This document shows, piece by piece, positions 24,708 to 34,100 of a stretch of 64,000 nucleotides of DNA. The stretch is from Anaerolineae bacterium (GTDB lineage Bacteria; Chloroflexota; Anaerolineae; Promineifilales; Promineifilaceae), in assembly GCA_023384415.1 (NCBI GenBank), contig JAHDWJ010000026.1, forward strand, positions 1-64,000, given 5' to 3'. The notes beneath the pieces are model-generated. The model was not told the origin of the DNA and searched no databases. It saw only the letters and a list, made by a program, of their open reading frames with translations. Every line of letters starts with the position of its first letter. Position 1 is the stretch's first letter. Made by a program: the position numbers and the translations under genes.

Positions 24708-25133
24708 ATTGCCGCCTCCCTGGTAAATCGAACTTCCAGTTCGATACGCGATTTAGAAAATCGCGTCACAAATTTTCATTCGTTCGTCGCTGCCGGCAAA
24801 GAAGAAACATAGATAGGAGTGCCCACAGGTATTCTTTATCTGTGAATATCCGTGGATCACTTCTTGTCTTCTGCACAAGAAGCTGACTCGTATGTATTCA
24901 GGGCCTAAAAAGTTATGCTTATGATACCATAACCATAACCCAAGTAGCAATAACGAATTTGCCCAGTAATGAACGATCAAAGGCCAGATTCGCGCCTTCT
25001 TCAGGGTTACTGTTTCCTTTTATTTTGCAGACTGCCCATCCTCGAATTTCAGCTATAATCCCCCGGCAACAAACCTACCAGAGATGCGTGATGCGTGAAC
25101 TGTGAGATCACGTATCCTGCCCGGAACCGACTT

Positions 25134-27950
25134 ATGTATAACACTTATGTCGCTATAGATATCGAGACAACCGGCTTTGACTCCAATCGGGAGAGCATTA
25201 TTGAGTTTGCCGCTATTATTTTTGAAGGGGAGAAAATTCTAGAAGAGGTTCATAGCCTCATCAATCCCGGCATCCCTATCCCCCCGGAGATTACCCGCCT
25301 CACCGGCATTAATGACCGGATGGTACAAGCTGCCCCATCCCTTTTCACCGTGCGGAACAAAATTCGTAATGCTCTGGCCGACCGGATCATCGTTGGGCAT
25401 AATGTCTCGTTTGATATGGCGTTCCTGGAAGCCGAGGGGTTTGGCTTGCGTCAACACCGTATTGATACGATTACCCTGGCCTCTATCCTCATTCCCGAGG
25501 CCGGCCGCTACGGCTTAGAAGCGTTGGTCAATTTTTTAGGCTTGAGCAATCCCACCGGCAAACAAAACCACCGTGCCCTGGATGATGTGCGCCAGACGGT
25601 AGAGCTGTTTTGGACCTTACGCGGCCGCGCTCTCCAGCTAGACCTCAGCACCATCCGCGAAATTACCGAAGCTGGTGACAAAATCGGCTGGCCGGAAAAC
25701 ACCTTCTTCCAGGAAGTTCAGGCCATCAAAGGGCAAGATGCGTTCTTCAACCCGCCCAAACGAAAAGGCCGCCTACCCAAACTATTCACCCCGCCCCCCG
25801 TCGAGGGCAAAACCCTCAACCCCGCCGACAAAACGACCCCCCTTGACCCGGAACTGGTTGCCAGCACCCTGCGCCCTGGGGGGAATATCAGCCAGGCATT
25901 TCCTGGGTTTGAGCAGCGGCCGCAGCAAATAGATATGCTCCTGGCCGTAGCTGAAACATTTAACCGGGGAGGGCAGTTGTTGGTCGAGGCCGGCACCGGC
26001 ACCGGCAAAAGTCTGGCCTACCTGCTCCCATCCGCCTTTTGGGCCACCCAGAATGAGCGGCGTGTCGTCATCTCTACCGCCACCATTAACCTGCAAGACC
26101 AGCTTATCAACAAAGACATCCCCGCCTTGCAGCAGATGCTCCCGTTCGAATTACGCGCCTCAGTGCGGAAAGGGCGGGGCAATTATGTCTGCACCCGCCT
26201 GTTCCAACAGATGCGCCACAGCGGGCCAACCAGCGCGGATGAGATGATCCTGTACGCCAAACTGGTCATCTGGCTGCCGACGACGGAAACGGGAGATGTC
26301 AACGAGATTACCCTGCGCTCACCAGGAGAGCGACTGGCTTGGGCACGGCTCAGTGGAGAAAATGGGGTATGCAAGGCGGAAGATTGTCTGCAAGAGCAAT
26401 GCCCGCTTCATCTGACCAAACGGCGGGCCGAAAATGCCCATATCCTCATCGTCAACCATTCCTTACTCCTCTCTGATGTGGCTAACAACAACCACATTTT
26501 GCCAGAGTTTACCGATTTGATCATTGATGAGGCCCATCACCTGGAAGCGGCCGTGACTGATGGCCTAAGCTTCCGCACGGACCGGCGTATTTTAGATGGG
26601 CTGCTGGATGAACTGTTGAAGCCCAAATCTGGGGTGCTGAATGATGTACCGGCCCGGACAGCCGCTGTCGTACCACGAGAAATCCAGGTGGGATTGGATA
26701 ATATGATTATGACCTTGCGCCAGCAGGGGGATACAGTACAAGCCCGGCTGGATGAGTTTTTTACCACGGTGGATTTTTTCTTACGCGGGCAGTTTCGCGG
26801 CCGCAGCCAATTCGGTGAGCAGCTTCGTCTTATTCCCGCCATCCGCACCCAGCCCGAATATGATGAAGTGGAATTTGCCTGGGGCAATCTAAACCAGGCG
26901 TGGGGGGAGCTGGATAAAGGGTTGACCAACCTGATCAAAAAATTAGCCAATATCATGGAAGCGCATGGGCTGGAAGATGGGGAAAATTTGTACGCCATGC
27001 TCACCAACCTGTTCCGCATCCTGGAAGAGAACCGGCTGAACCTGCAAGATATTCTCATCGAAGCTCGCCCGGAGATGATTTATTGGTTGGAGTGGAACAA
27101 GGACCGTATCTCCTTCCACTCAGCCCCGTTACACATTGGGCCGCTGGTGGAAGAGCATATTTTTGCCCCCAAAGAGACGGTGGTGCTGACCTCGGCGACG
27201 CTGCGAACGGCCGGGGCAGATGGCCGGAGCAACAATTTTGATTATATACGCGGCCGCCTCCATGCTCACGACGCTTACGAACTGGCCCTCGGTTCCCCAT
27301 TTGATTATATGCGTAACACCCTCGTCTATCTGGTGTCAGACATCCCGGAGCCAAACCAGCCGGGCTACCAGCGGTACGTAGAAGAGGCGATTACCCAGGT
27401 AGCTGGGGCTTTAGGCGGCCGCACCCTGGCCCTCTTCACCGCTTATAGCCAGCTTTCCCAAACCGCTAAAGCCATCGAAGGGCCATTGGCGGAGAAGGGG
27501 ATTACCCTGCTAGCGCAGATGGATGGAGCCTCCCGGCAGCAGCTTCTAGACCAGTTCAAGCGGCCCAACGCTCAAACGGTACTCCTGGGCACCAAATCAT
27601 TTTGGGAAGGAGTAGATGTGCCTGGCGAGCCGTTACAGGCGGTCGTTATCGTCAAACTACCCTTTGATGTCCCCTCTGATCCCATTTTCGCCGCCCGCTC
27701 CGAGACTTTTGACAACTCTTTTATGCAATATTCTATTCCTGAAGCCGTACTCCGTTTCCGGCAGGGATTTGGTCGCTTGAACCGGCGGCAGGATGATGAA
27801 GGGATTGTCATTGTGCTGGACAAGCGGGTATTGACCAAGCGGTATGGGGATCTGTTTGTGCAGGCATTACCTGCCTGTACCGTTTTGCGCCAACGGTGCG
27901 ACCGCATCGGTGAGCTGACCCACCGGTGGATGAATAGAAATAAGGAGTGA
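25134..27950 (+). CDS. dinG: DnaQ-like exonuclease / DinG-family helicase fusion
   Basis: A 938-residue fusion from ATG 25134 (a GTG at 25095 in a word repeat is less likely). Residues 1-170 are a DEDDh 3'-5' exonuclease (AIDIETTGF, VGHNVSFDMAFL, NHRALDDV). Then comes a superfamily 2 DNA helicase: Walker A EAGTGTGKSLAYLLP (about 285-299), four cysteines for an iron-sulfur cluster (NYVC, VCKAEDC, QEQC), DEAHH (about 465-469), and the C-terminal GTKSFWEGVDVPG and FRQGFGRLNRRQ motifs. The Fe-S cysteines distinguish it from the B. subtilis protein, which lacks them. Likely acts in repair or R-loop removal. Confidence 0.94.
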   Translation: MYNTYVAIDIETTGFDSNRESIIEFAAIIFEGEKILEEVHSLINPGIPIPPEITRLTGINDRMVQAAPSLFTVRNKIRNALADRIIVGHNVSFDMAFLEAEGFGLRQHRIDTITLASILIPEAGRYGLEALVNFLGLSNPTGKQNHRALDDVRQTVELFWTLRGRALQLDLSTIREITEAGDKIGWPENTFFQEVQAIKGQDAFFNPPKRKGRLPKLFTPPPVEGKTLNPADKTTPLDPELVASTLRPGGNISQAFPGFEQRPQQIDMLLAVAETFNRGGQLLVEAGTGTGKSLAYLLPSAFWATQNERRVVISTATINLQDQLINKDIPALQQMLPFELRASVRKGRGNYVCTRLFQQMRHSGPTSADEMILYAKLVIWLPTTETGDVNEITLRSPGERLAWARLSGENGVCKAEDCLQEQCPLHLTKRRAENAHILIVNHSLLLSDVANNNHILPEFTDLIIDEAHHLEAAVTDGLSFRTDRRILDGLLDELLKPKSGVLNDVPARTAAVVPREIQVGLDNMIMTLRQQGDTVQARLDEFFTTVDFFLRGQFRGRSQFGEQLRLIPAIRTQPEYDEVEFAWGNLNQAWGELDKGLTNLIKKLANIMEAHGLEDGENLYAMLTNLFRILEENRLNLQDILIEARPEMIYWLEWNKDRISFHSAPLHIGPLVEEHIFAPKETVVLTSATLRTAGADGRSNNFDYIRGRLHAHDAYELALGSPFDYMRNTLVYLVSDIPEPNQPGYQRYVEEAITQVAGALGGRTLALFTAYSQLSQTAKAIEGPLAEKGITLLAQMDGASRQQLLDQFKRPNAQTVLLGTKSFWEGVDVPGEPLQAVVIVKLPFDVPSDPIFAARSETFDNSFMQYSIPEAVLRFRQGFGRLNRRQDDEGIVIVLDKRVLTKRYGDLFVQALPACTVLRQRCDRIGELTHRWMNRNKE

Positions 27951-28012
27951 GGTGAAAGGAGTGAGGACTAAATGTGCGCCCTCAATCCTCAGCACTCAGT
28001 CCTCACTCCTCT
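27945..28012. repeat. short-word hairpin (GGAGTGAGGACT / AGTCCTCACTCC)
   Basis: Starts at the dinG stop and fills the gap to tdk. The left half is AAGGAGTGAGGTGAAAGGAG with GTGAGGACT, and the right half CTCAGCACTCAGTCCTCACTCC is nearly its complement, so the transcript can fold strongly. The TTTTTAGG that follows makes a terminator role possible. Confidence 0.6.
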
Positions 28013-28025
28013 TTTTAGGAAGGTT

Positions 28026-28595
28026 ATGAAACAATCACAAGGTAGAGTTGAGTTAATTTGTGGCAGTATGTTTAGCGGCAAGACGGAAGAGTTAATCCGG
28101 CGCATCCGGCGGGCCATTATTGCCCGACAGACGGTGCAGGTGTTTAAACCCCAGATAGATGTCCGTTATGGTATTGAGCGGGTCACGTCCCATAATGGGT
28201 TGACAGTGGAAGCGGTGCCGGTAAACCGGGCTGAGGAGATACGGGAACATTTGCGGCCGCAGACCACCGTCATCGCCATTGATGAAGTCCAATTTTTTGA
28301 CCCGGCCATCATACCCTTGTGCAACGACCTGGCTGATGAAGGGTTGCGGGTCATCTGTGCCGGGCTGGATACCGATTTTCGCGGCGAACCATTTGGCCCC
28401 ATCCCCCAACTGATGGCCCGTGCGGAAGAGGTAGATAAACTCCATGCCATCTGCGTCATCTGTGGTGAAAATGCCACCCGCACCCAACGGCTGATCAACG
28501 GCCAACCCGCCGCCTACGATGACCCGGTTGTCCTGGTGGGCGCGGCCGAAGTGTATGAAGCCCGCTGCCGCCACTGCCATGAAGTCAGGCGGTAG
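28026..28595 (+). CDS. tdk: thymidine kinase
   Basis: Type II thymidine kinase of the salvage pathway, 189 residues from ATG 28026 (preceded by AGGAAGG). Walker A GSMFSGKTEELIRRI is at 13-27, the Walker-B-like IAIDEVQFF follows at about 81-89, and DTDFRGEPFGP is the family loop. Structural zinc is held by CVICG (about 144-148) and CRHCH at the C-terminus. It is followed 62 nt later by hpt, forming a nucleotide-salvage pair. Confidence 0.96.
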   Translation: MKQSQGRVELICGSMFSGKTEELIRRIRRAIIARQTVQVFKPQIDVRYGIERVTSHNGLTVEAVPVNRAEEIREHLRPQTTVIAIDEVQFFDPAIIPLCNDLADEGLRVICAGLDTDFRGEPFGPIPQLMARAEEVDKLHAICVICGENATRTQRLINGQPAAYDDPVVLVGAAEVYEARCRHCHEVRR

Positions 28596-28657
28596 GAGAG
28601 AGTTACACAAAACGGCTTTAGTTTGCGGCTTTACCCGTTTGCCCCAAAGGATTCCCC

Positions 28658-29218
28658 ATGACCCAAACGAACCGACCCCTGGTAGATGATATTGCTTATG
28701 TTTTGATTGATGAAGCTGAGTTGAAGCGGCGGATTGAGGAGTTAGGTGAAACAATCCGGACAGATTATGCCGGGGCGGATGATCTCTTTTTGATCTGTGT
28801 GTTGAAAGGAGCGTATATTTTTCTGGCTGATTTGAGCCGGGCTTTGGCGCGGCCGCATCAGGTTGATTTTATGGGTGTCTCCAGCTACGGGGGGGGTACC
28901 AAGAGCAGCGGGGCCGTGCAAATCATCATGGACCTGAAGGAAGATATTGGCGGGCGGCATGTGTTGATCATCGAAGACATCATAGACAGCGGCCGCACCC
29001 TGGCTTACATGCAGCGAAATCTGGCTGCTCGTAGACCCGCCTCATTGCGAATCTGCACCCTGCTCAACAAACCATCCCGCCGCGAAGTCGAAGTGCCAGT
29101 AGATTATATCGGCTTTGATATTCCTGATGAGTTTGTAGTGGGGTATGGCCTGGATTATGATCAGCTATACCGCAACCTGCCTTACATCGCTGTCTTGAAG
29201 CCCCAAATATTTAGTTGA
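28658..29218 (+). CDS. hpt: hypoxanthine(-guanine) phosphoribosyltransferase
   Basis: Purine-salvage enzyme that uses PRPP to make IMP and probably GMP. The 186-residue length is normal. Motifs: LKGAYIFLADL near residue 50, FMGVSSYGGGT (flexible loop II), the PRPP-binding VLIIEDIIDSGRTL (about 103-116) and the late VDYIGFDIPDEFVVGYGLDYDQLYRNLPYI. It lies directly after tdk on the same strand. Confidence 0.95.
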   Translation: MTQTNRPLVDDIAYVLIDEAELKRRIEELGETIRTDYAGADDLFLICVLKGAYIFLADLSRALARPHQVDFMGVSSYGGGTKSSGAVQIIMDLKEDIGGRHVLIIEDIIDSGRTLAYMQRNLAARRPASLRICTLLNKPSRREVEVPVDYIGFDIPDEFVVGYGLDYDQLYRNLPYIAVLKPQIFS

Positions 29219-29244
29219 TCCACCCCATTCTTCACGCTTTTGAT

Positions 29245-29346
29245 GTAACATCTCACTAAAACGTGTAACCTTCGGAAGGTTTGACCCAAGAGCTTGCCCA
29301 TTGCCCAAACCTTCCGAAGATTCACCCCAACTTATTGAGAAGATAC
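29245..29346. mobile_element. MITE-like element, 102 bp, 8-bp target duplication
   Basis: Ends are GTAACATCTCA (29245-29255) and TTGAGAAGATAC (29335-29346), imperfect inverted repeats. Flanks are perfect 8-bp direct repeats, CTTTTGAT at 29237-29244 and 29347-29354. It carries two inverted CCTTCGGAAGG cores. It aligns over its full length with the reverse complement of the element at 61183-61284 at about 80 percent identity by eye. It lies between hpt and the rRNA methyltransferase gene. Confidence 0.9.
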
Positions 29347-29391
29347 CTTTTGATGCACCCTCTCAATATTCCGGGGCTATGGCCGATCTCC

Positions 29392-30198
29392 TTACCTTTT
29401 CTTTATGATAAACACCAGTTCGCCGTCAAACAACAGTTCCGTGAGCGGCCAATCATGGCCGGCGATGAGTTGGTGACAAAAGGTGCGATACCGGTTGACC
29501 AGGTTACGCCCCCCGTGAGTGCTGACTTCGGGGAAGGATAATACGATGTGGCGCACCGGCAGTGCTTCTAGCAGCGGCCGCCCCAGGCCGTGATAGTTGC
29601 GCTCAAAACGGGGCATCTCTTTGAGGAACAGGGCTACATCTCCTTCTTCCTGGGGAAAAGTGAGGGCTACATCTTGTAGGATGGCCTGCGGCCGCAGCCC
29701 GTTTAGTTGTAAAAAATGGTTCAGAAACTGGATGCGCGGCTCGTGAATATCGTAGGCATAAAACGCAGACAGGTGAGGCAGGTTCATCCAGGGCAAGGCT
29801 AACGGGTTCAGGCCACAAGCGATGTCTAAAATCGTTGTAGGCGGGCCGGTGTGGGCAAAAATCTGGGTGTAAAAATCAGCCAGTAAGGGGAGTCGTTCCC
29901 GGGTAGAGAGGTGCTGAGCCATGATTTCCCAGCAGGTCTGGCGGATGTGGGCCAGGTCTTGGCTGGCATAAGCGGCGGTGAGTTGGGCGGCGGCCGCGTC
30001 GTAATCCGGGTCGCCCAGGTAGGGGGCCATAATACTGTGCAGCCGTGCCCGCACCGCCTTAACCGCCGGTTTCACCTTCTTGTGCTGGCGCAATGCCTCT
30101 TCCGCCAGAGCGCGAACCGTCCCCTCGTTTGTATCCCGGTATTTCTTGGAGGATTTAATAGCCGCAATAACTGTGGTCAGGAGAGTAGGAACAGTCAT
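29392..30198 (-). CDS. 16S rRNA (guanine-1405-N7)-methyltransferase, Rmt/ArmA family
   Basis: SAM-dependent methyltransferase resembling the actinomycete FmrO/GrmA and the mobile ArmA/Rmt enzymes that block 4,6-disubstituted deoxystreptamine aminoglycosides. The 268 residues include a helical N-terminal domain (SKKYRDTNEGTVRALAEEAL), STRERLPLLADFY (98-110), the SAM motif ILDIACGLNPLALPWM (123-138), YAYDIHEPRI (148-157), LFLKEMPRFER (190-200) and VLSFPEVSTHGGRN (219-232); the family form is SFPT/I-SLGGR. It is a single chromosomal gene with a mobile element upstream of its 3' end. Intrinsic aminoglycoside resistance is inferred. Confidence 0.87.
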   Translation of the reverse strand: MTVPTLLTTVIAAIKSSKKYRDTNEGTVRALAEEALRQHKKVKPAVKAVRARLHSIMAPYLGDPDYDAAAAQLTAAYASQDLAHIRQTCWEIMAQHLSTRERLPLLADFYTQIFAHTGPPTTILDIACGLNPLALPWMNLPHLSAFYAYDIHEPRIQFLNHFLQLNGLRPQAILQDVALTFPQEEGDVALFLKEMPRFERNYHGLGRPLLEALPVRHIVLSFPEVSTHGGRNLVNRYRTFCHQLIAGHDWPLTELLFDGELVFIIKKR

Positions 30199-30254
30199 GG
30201 AAATATTAAGAGAAACGTAGGAAGCGGTGAGGTCTAGCCCGATGGTTTGTACAG

Positions 30255-30749
30255 CTACTGGGTTTCTTGGGCCATTGTCAAGAATCGTTCAATCCACTGA
30301 GGAGAAAAATACAAACCTGCTTTTTGTAACTGGTAAATCAATCCAGTAACGGAGGGGATCAATCCTTGCTGTTTGGCTAAAAGCAAGACCCCAAGAGTCG
30401 CTGTCATTGGTAGACCCAGGCGTTTCGCGTATTGTCGTCCTTTGCGTTCATCAATAATAACCAGGCGTGCCGAACGTTCGACGGCCAGGGCTAAAACTTC
30501 TGCTTCCCCTATATCAAGGCCGATATAGGAAAGCGCATGTCTGGGGTTATCTAGAACTGCTGTTTGAATCCAGGGGGAATCGGCAAAATCTTGCTGGCGT
30601 AGATTGGTATGAGTCGCTAGAAACTCAACTTTAACCGCTGTGGGAATTAAAACATAACCAAACAGGTTTTTAAGTAAATCCCAGTGCTGTAATGTCCAAA
30701 GTGCAACCAGCGGCGTATTATTCAGAATAACGGGTGGCATGGTGGGCAT
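30255..30749 (-). CDS. DUF3368 PIN-like toxin
   Basis: A 164-residue protein of the DUF3368 family (PIN-like nuclease fold). The N-terminus VILNNTPLVALWTL has Asn where many members have Asp (SDTSPL). Later acidic positions are DIGEAEVLALAVE and LVIIDERKGRQYAKRLGL, followed by TLGVLLLAKQQGLI. The start overlaps the preceding UPF0175 gene by 32 nt. This pairing is a recognised putative toxin-antitoxin arrangement. Confidence 0.8.
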   Translation of the reverse strand: MPTMPPVILNNTPLVALWTLQHWDLLKNLFGYVLIPTAVKVEFLATHTNLRQQDFADSPWIQTAVLDNPRHALSYIGLDIGEAEVLALAVERSARLVIIDERKGRQYAKRLGLPMTATLGVLLLAKQQGLIPSVTGLIYQLQKAGLYFSPQWIERFLTMAQETQ

Positions 30750-31017
30750 TTAGCAAATCTTCCTCAAGTTCGTCAGGGGTTCCACCAAATGGGGATACAC
30801 CATGTTGACCCAATAAAACGAAAAAGCTATTGCGTGATACCCCAGCCAACTTTGCGGCCAATCCGGTCGTTAATTTGCCCGTTTCATCTAATTTGATAGC
30901 CAGGAGAAGGCGGGCTTGCGAAGCAAATTCATCCGGTTCTTGTTGTAAGGCGAATAGAAGTTCATCCGGGTACTCTATGGTTAGACGGTGGGTGTGGGTA
31001 GGGTTGCTCGTTATCAT
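30718..31017 (-). CDS. UPF0175 family antitoxin-like protein
   Basis: A 99-residue partner of the DUF3368 gene, starting at ATG 31017. The core LTIEYPDELLFALQQEPDEF is followed by a helix-turn-helix-like stretch, ARLLLAIKLDETGKLTTGLAAKLAGVSRNSFFVLLGQHGVSPF, characteristic of UPF0175. It probably binds DNA and the toxin. Translation of the two genes is coupled by overlap. Confidence 0.82.
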   Translation of the reverse strand: MITSNPTHTHRLTIEYPDELLFALQQEPDEFASQARLLLAIKLDETGKLTTGLAAKLAGVSRNSFFVLLGQHGVSPFGGTPDELEEDLLNAHHATRYSE

Positions 31018-31101
31018 AAGCCTAATTGTAACACAGCCCAACAAACAAGGGGCAGATGGATGCTAAATTTTTGAGTGATTTAGGGTGTAGCACCTGTTAG
31101 A

Positions 31102-34100
31102 TTAGCTAACCAGCCCGGTAAGCCCCAGGCGGCGGCGGGTGTCGAGTAAGCGGCCGCTGCCGATCTGCTCAACGTAGTGGGAAAGCTGGTCGCTGCGGGC
31201 CACCAGGCTGTCAAAGGTGGGTTCGTCCAGGCGGAGCAGGGTGACATCGGTGGCCGCCCGGTAGGTGGCCTCATATGGGGTGTCGGCGAAGAGGGCGTAT
31301 TCGCCAAAATGCTCCCCTGGCCCTAACTTCTGCACCACCTGTGCCCCATCAGGTCCCCGGCGCACCACATCCACTTCACCTGACTGAATGATGAACAGAT
31401 CGGAGCGGTGCTGCCCCTGGCGGATGATGAGTTTGTCGGCGGTGACGGTGAGCGGCCGCAGCCGTTTATCTACCATCATCAACTCCTGGGGGCTGAGGGT
31501 GCGGAATAGCGGCATCCGGCGCAGCATCTGGCGGGTAGCTGCCCCCGCGCTGACCTGGGACGCTAGTAAGGTGTCCGCCCGCAGCAGGGGGTCGAATCTG
31601 GCCCGAGGGAGTGCCAATAGGGTGACATCAGCCAGGGCGCGGTAGGTGGCAGAGTAGACGCCGCTGTCGAGCAAAGCCTTTTCGCCAAAATACCCCCCGG
31701 CGGTCAGCAGCGCGACCTGTTCTCCATCACGCAGCACCGTCACTTCTCCCTGTTCAATGAGGAAAAAACGGGTGGCATCGCTCCCCTGTTCAGCTAACAC
31801 CGTACGCGGCCGCGCCCTGACCACCTGGACAATTTGCAGCAGCGTCTCAATCCCCTCGTTATCAAAGCCGGCAAAAATATCCGCCTGGCGGAACAGATCG
31901 GCCCGGCTGTCGTGGGTTTGCTGGAAGGTGCGGGTCAGGTTCTGACCCCAGCCGATGGGGGCCAGGACATGGCGTACCAGGGTTTCTGCTTCTAACCAGG
32001 GCAGGCTATCATAAGCGGCCGCGCCTACCCTGGCCGTAAACGGAGCGCCCGCCAGATCGTCCAGCCGGTCTACGGCCAGGAGCAAGGCGGTGCGGCAAAA
32101 ATCGGCCAGGGCAAACAAGTCTGTCTCCTTTTCCAAAGGTCGGTTGTGCTGTAAGGCAATAATTTGGGTTTGGACTTCTCCCAGGCGGCGGCCGCCAAAA
32201 ATCGGCTCATAAATGGCAAACATCCCCTGCAAAAAATGGTTAAACCCATTCATCAGCCGCTCCCGCTCACTGAGGCTGTCTTCCAGGGGGAGCGAGTGCC
32301 GGTCAAACTGGGTCAGGCTGCCCAGGAGCAGGTAGAGCAGGGTAGCGTAGAGCCAGAGCAGGGCCAGGGGCAAATCAAGCAGCGGATAATGGTAAAGCCA
32401 GGGTAACGTGACCAGCGCCAGGGCATAGATGGCCCAGGGCAGCCAGAAGCGGGACGAGGCAAAGTTAATTAGCAGAGGGACAAAGGCCATCAGGCTGACG
32501 AGCAGCAAGGTCTGGCTGAGGGTAGAAAAAAACCAGGTCAGGCTGCCGGTGTGAGGGCTGAGGCGAGGCAGAATGAGACCAGTAGCAGCAGTGAATAGCA
32601 GCACAATGACCCATCCCATCTGGTCGCCCAGGGTCCACTGGGCTGGCCGCACTGTGAGCCAGGCGATGATGCCCGCCGCTAAAAAGCCGGCGGCCGCGGC
32701 CACAAACCAGAAGCCGCGCCACCCTGTCACCCCAGGGGCCAACTGGGCCAGAGTCAGGCCACCCCAACCCCCGGCCAGGCTGTACAATACCCATTGAAAA
32801 CGGCTGCCGGGCCATTGCCGGGCCACCCGAACCAGGGCTACGGCGGCCCCGATGTGAACGAGCCAGGTGATGATTTGGAAGAAGAGGGGGTTGCTAAAGA
32901 AGGCGGCTGTGCCCAACAATAAAATTGGCAGGCTGACGAGTAGGGCCAATATCTCCACCCGCCCCAAAAGCTGCTGCCGGGCCAACCAATCTAACCCTTG
33001 CCGGATGGTACTCGAGGCGAGGAGCAGCAGGTAGTAGCTGGCGGGGATGACGGTCGCGGCCGCGAGCAGCAGTACCAACCCCCGCCCCCATACCCCGTAG
33101 CCGTGCCACAAAAAGGTGATCAGCCGCCAAATATGGTTGCGCCAGAAAAAGAGAGCCAGAACCAGAGCTATGGTCGAGTAGAGCAGGGCCATCAGGCCAA
33201 AGAGGGTGAAGATACGTTCCTGGCGGCGCAAGGCGTTCCAAAAGGGGCGGGGGGAAGGATGGGCCTTTAATTTGCCCCATAATTCATGGCGCAAAAAGTG
33301 GAAGGCTCGCGGCCGCAGTCCCGGCATATCCAGCCAATCCATCAGCATAAAATACCCATCCAACTCCAGGAACGGGTTCAGGTTCATAAAGACAGAGAAG
33401 AAGGCCCAAAACCCCATCTGGTAGAGGAAGTTGGCCCAGAGGGAGCCAGCAGCCGCGGGCCAAAGCTGTTCTACCAGGGAGAGAGTGATGCCGATGGTGG
33501 CCCCGATGATGAGACCAGAATAGGGACCGGCCCAGGAGACGGCAATGCGGCCGCGCGTCGGGGAGAGCCAGGTATCTTTGGTATCCACAAAAAAGGCCGG
33601 CAGCCCCCAATAAAACAAAAAGCCCCCCCGGTCACACTCCCGCCCCAAATGTTTCGTCGTCAGCCCGTGAGCCAGTTCGTGAATGAGGATGACAATAAGG
33701 TTGGCCACGAGCAAGCCGATGATGCCCACCCCCAAACTCCCACCCCCAGAGAGGCGGTAAGTCGGGTCTGCCTGAGCAAACAGCCGCCCAAACAAGATCA
33801 GCCCAATGACGACCCATACGCCAATGAGTCGCTGGCTGAGGGGATGAAACAGCCAGGATGTGGCCTGGTATAGCCGGGTGAACAGCGGGTCTAACCCCTG
33901 GATGCGCCATTCGCTATGGAGAAAAGCGTTGATGAGGGCGCGGCCGCGGTTTTCCGGCTGGCGTTGTTTAAGCTCCTGAGCAATTTGCGTATATACCTGG
34001 GCTGGGGGGTCTTGTAAAAAATACCCCTGGCGCAAATCAGTCACCAATCCATTAAGGCGGCCAATGGGCAAATTTTTATACCGGCGCAGACTGTAAAACA

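Noticed and set aside
25095..25133. GTG start 39 nt upstream for the DnaQ-DinG gene
   Set aside because: The extra codons come from a GATGCGTGATGCGTG word repeat, and the ATG at 25134 leads directly into the exonuclease fold.
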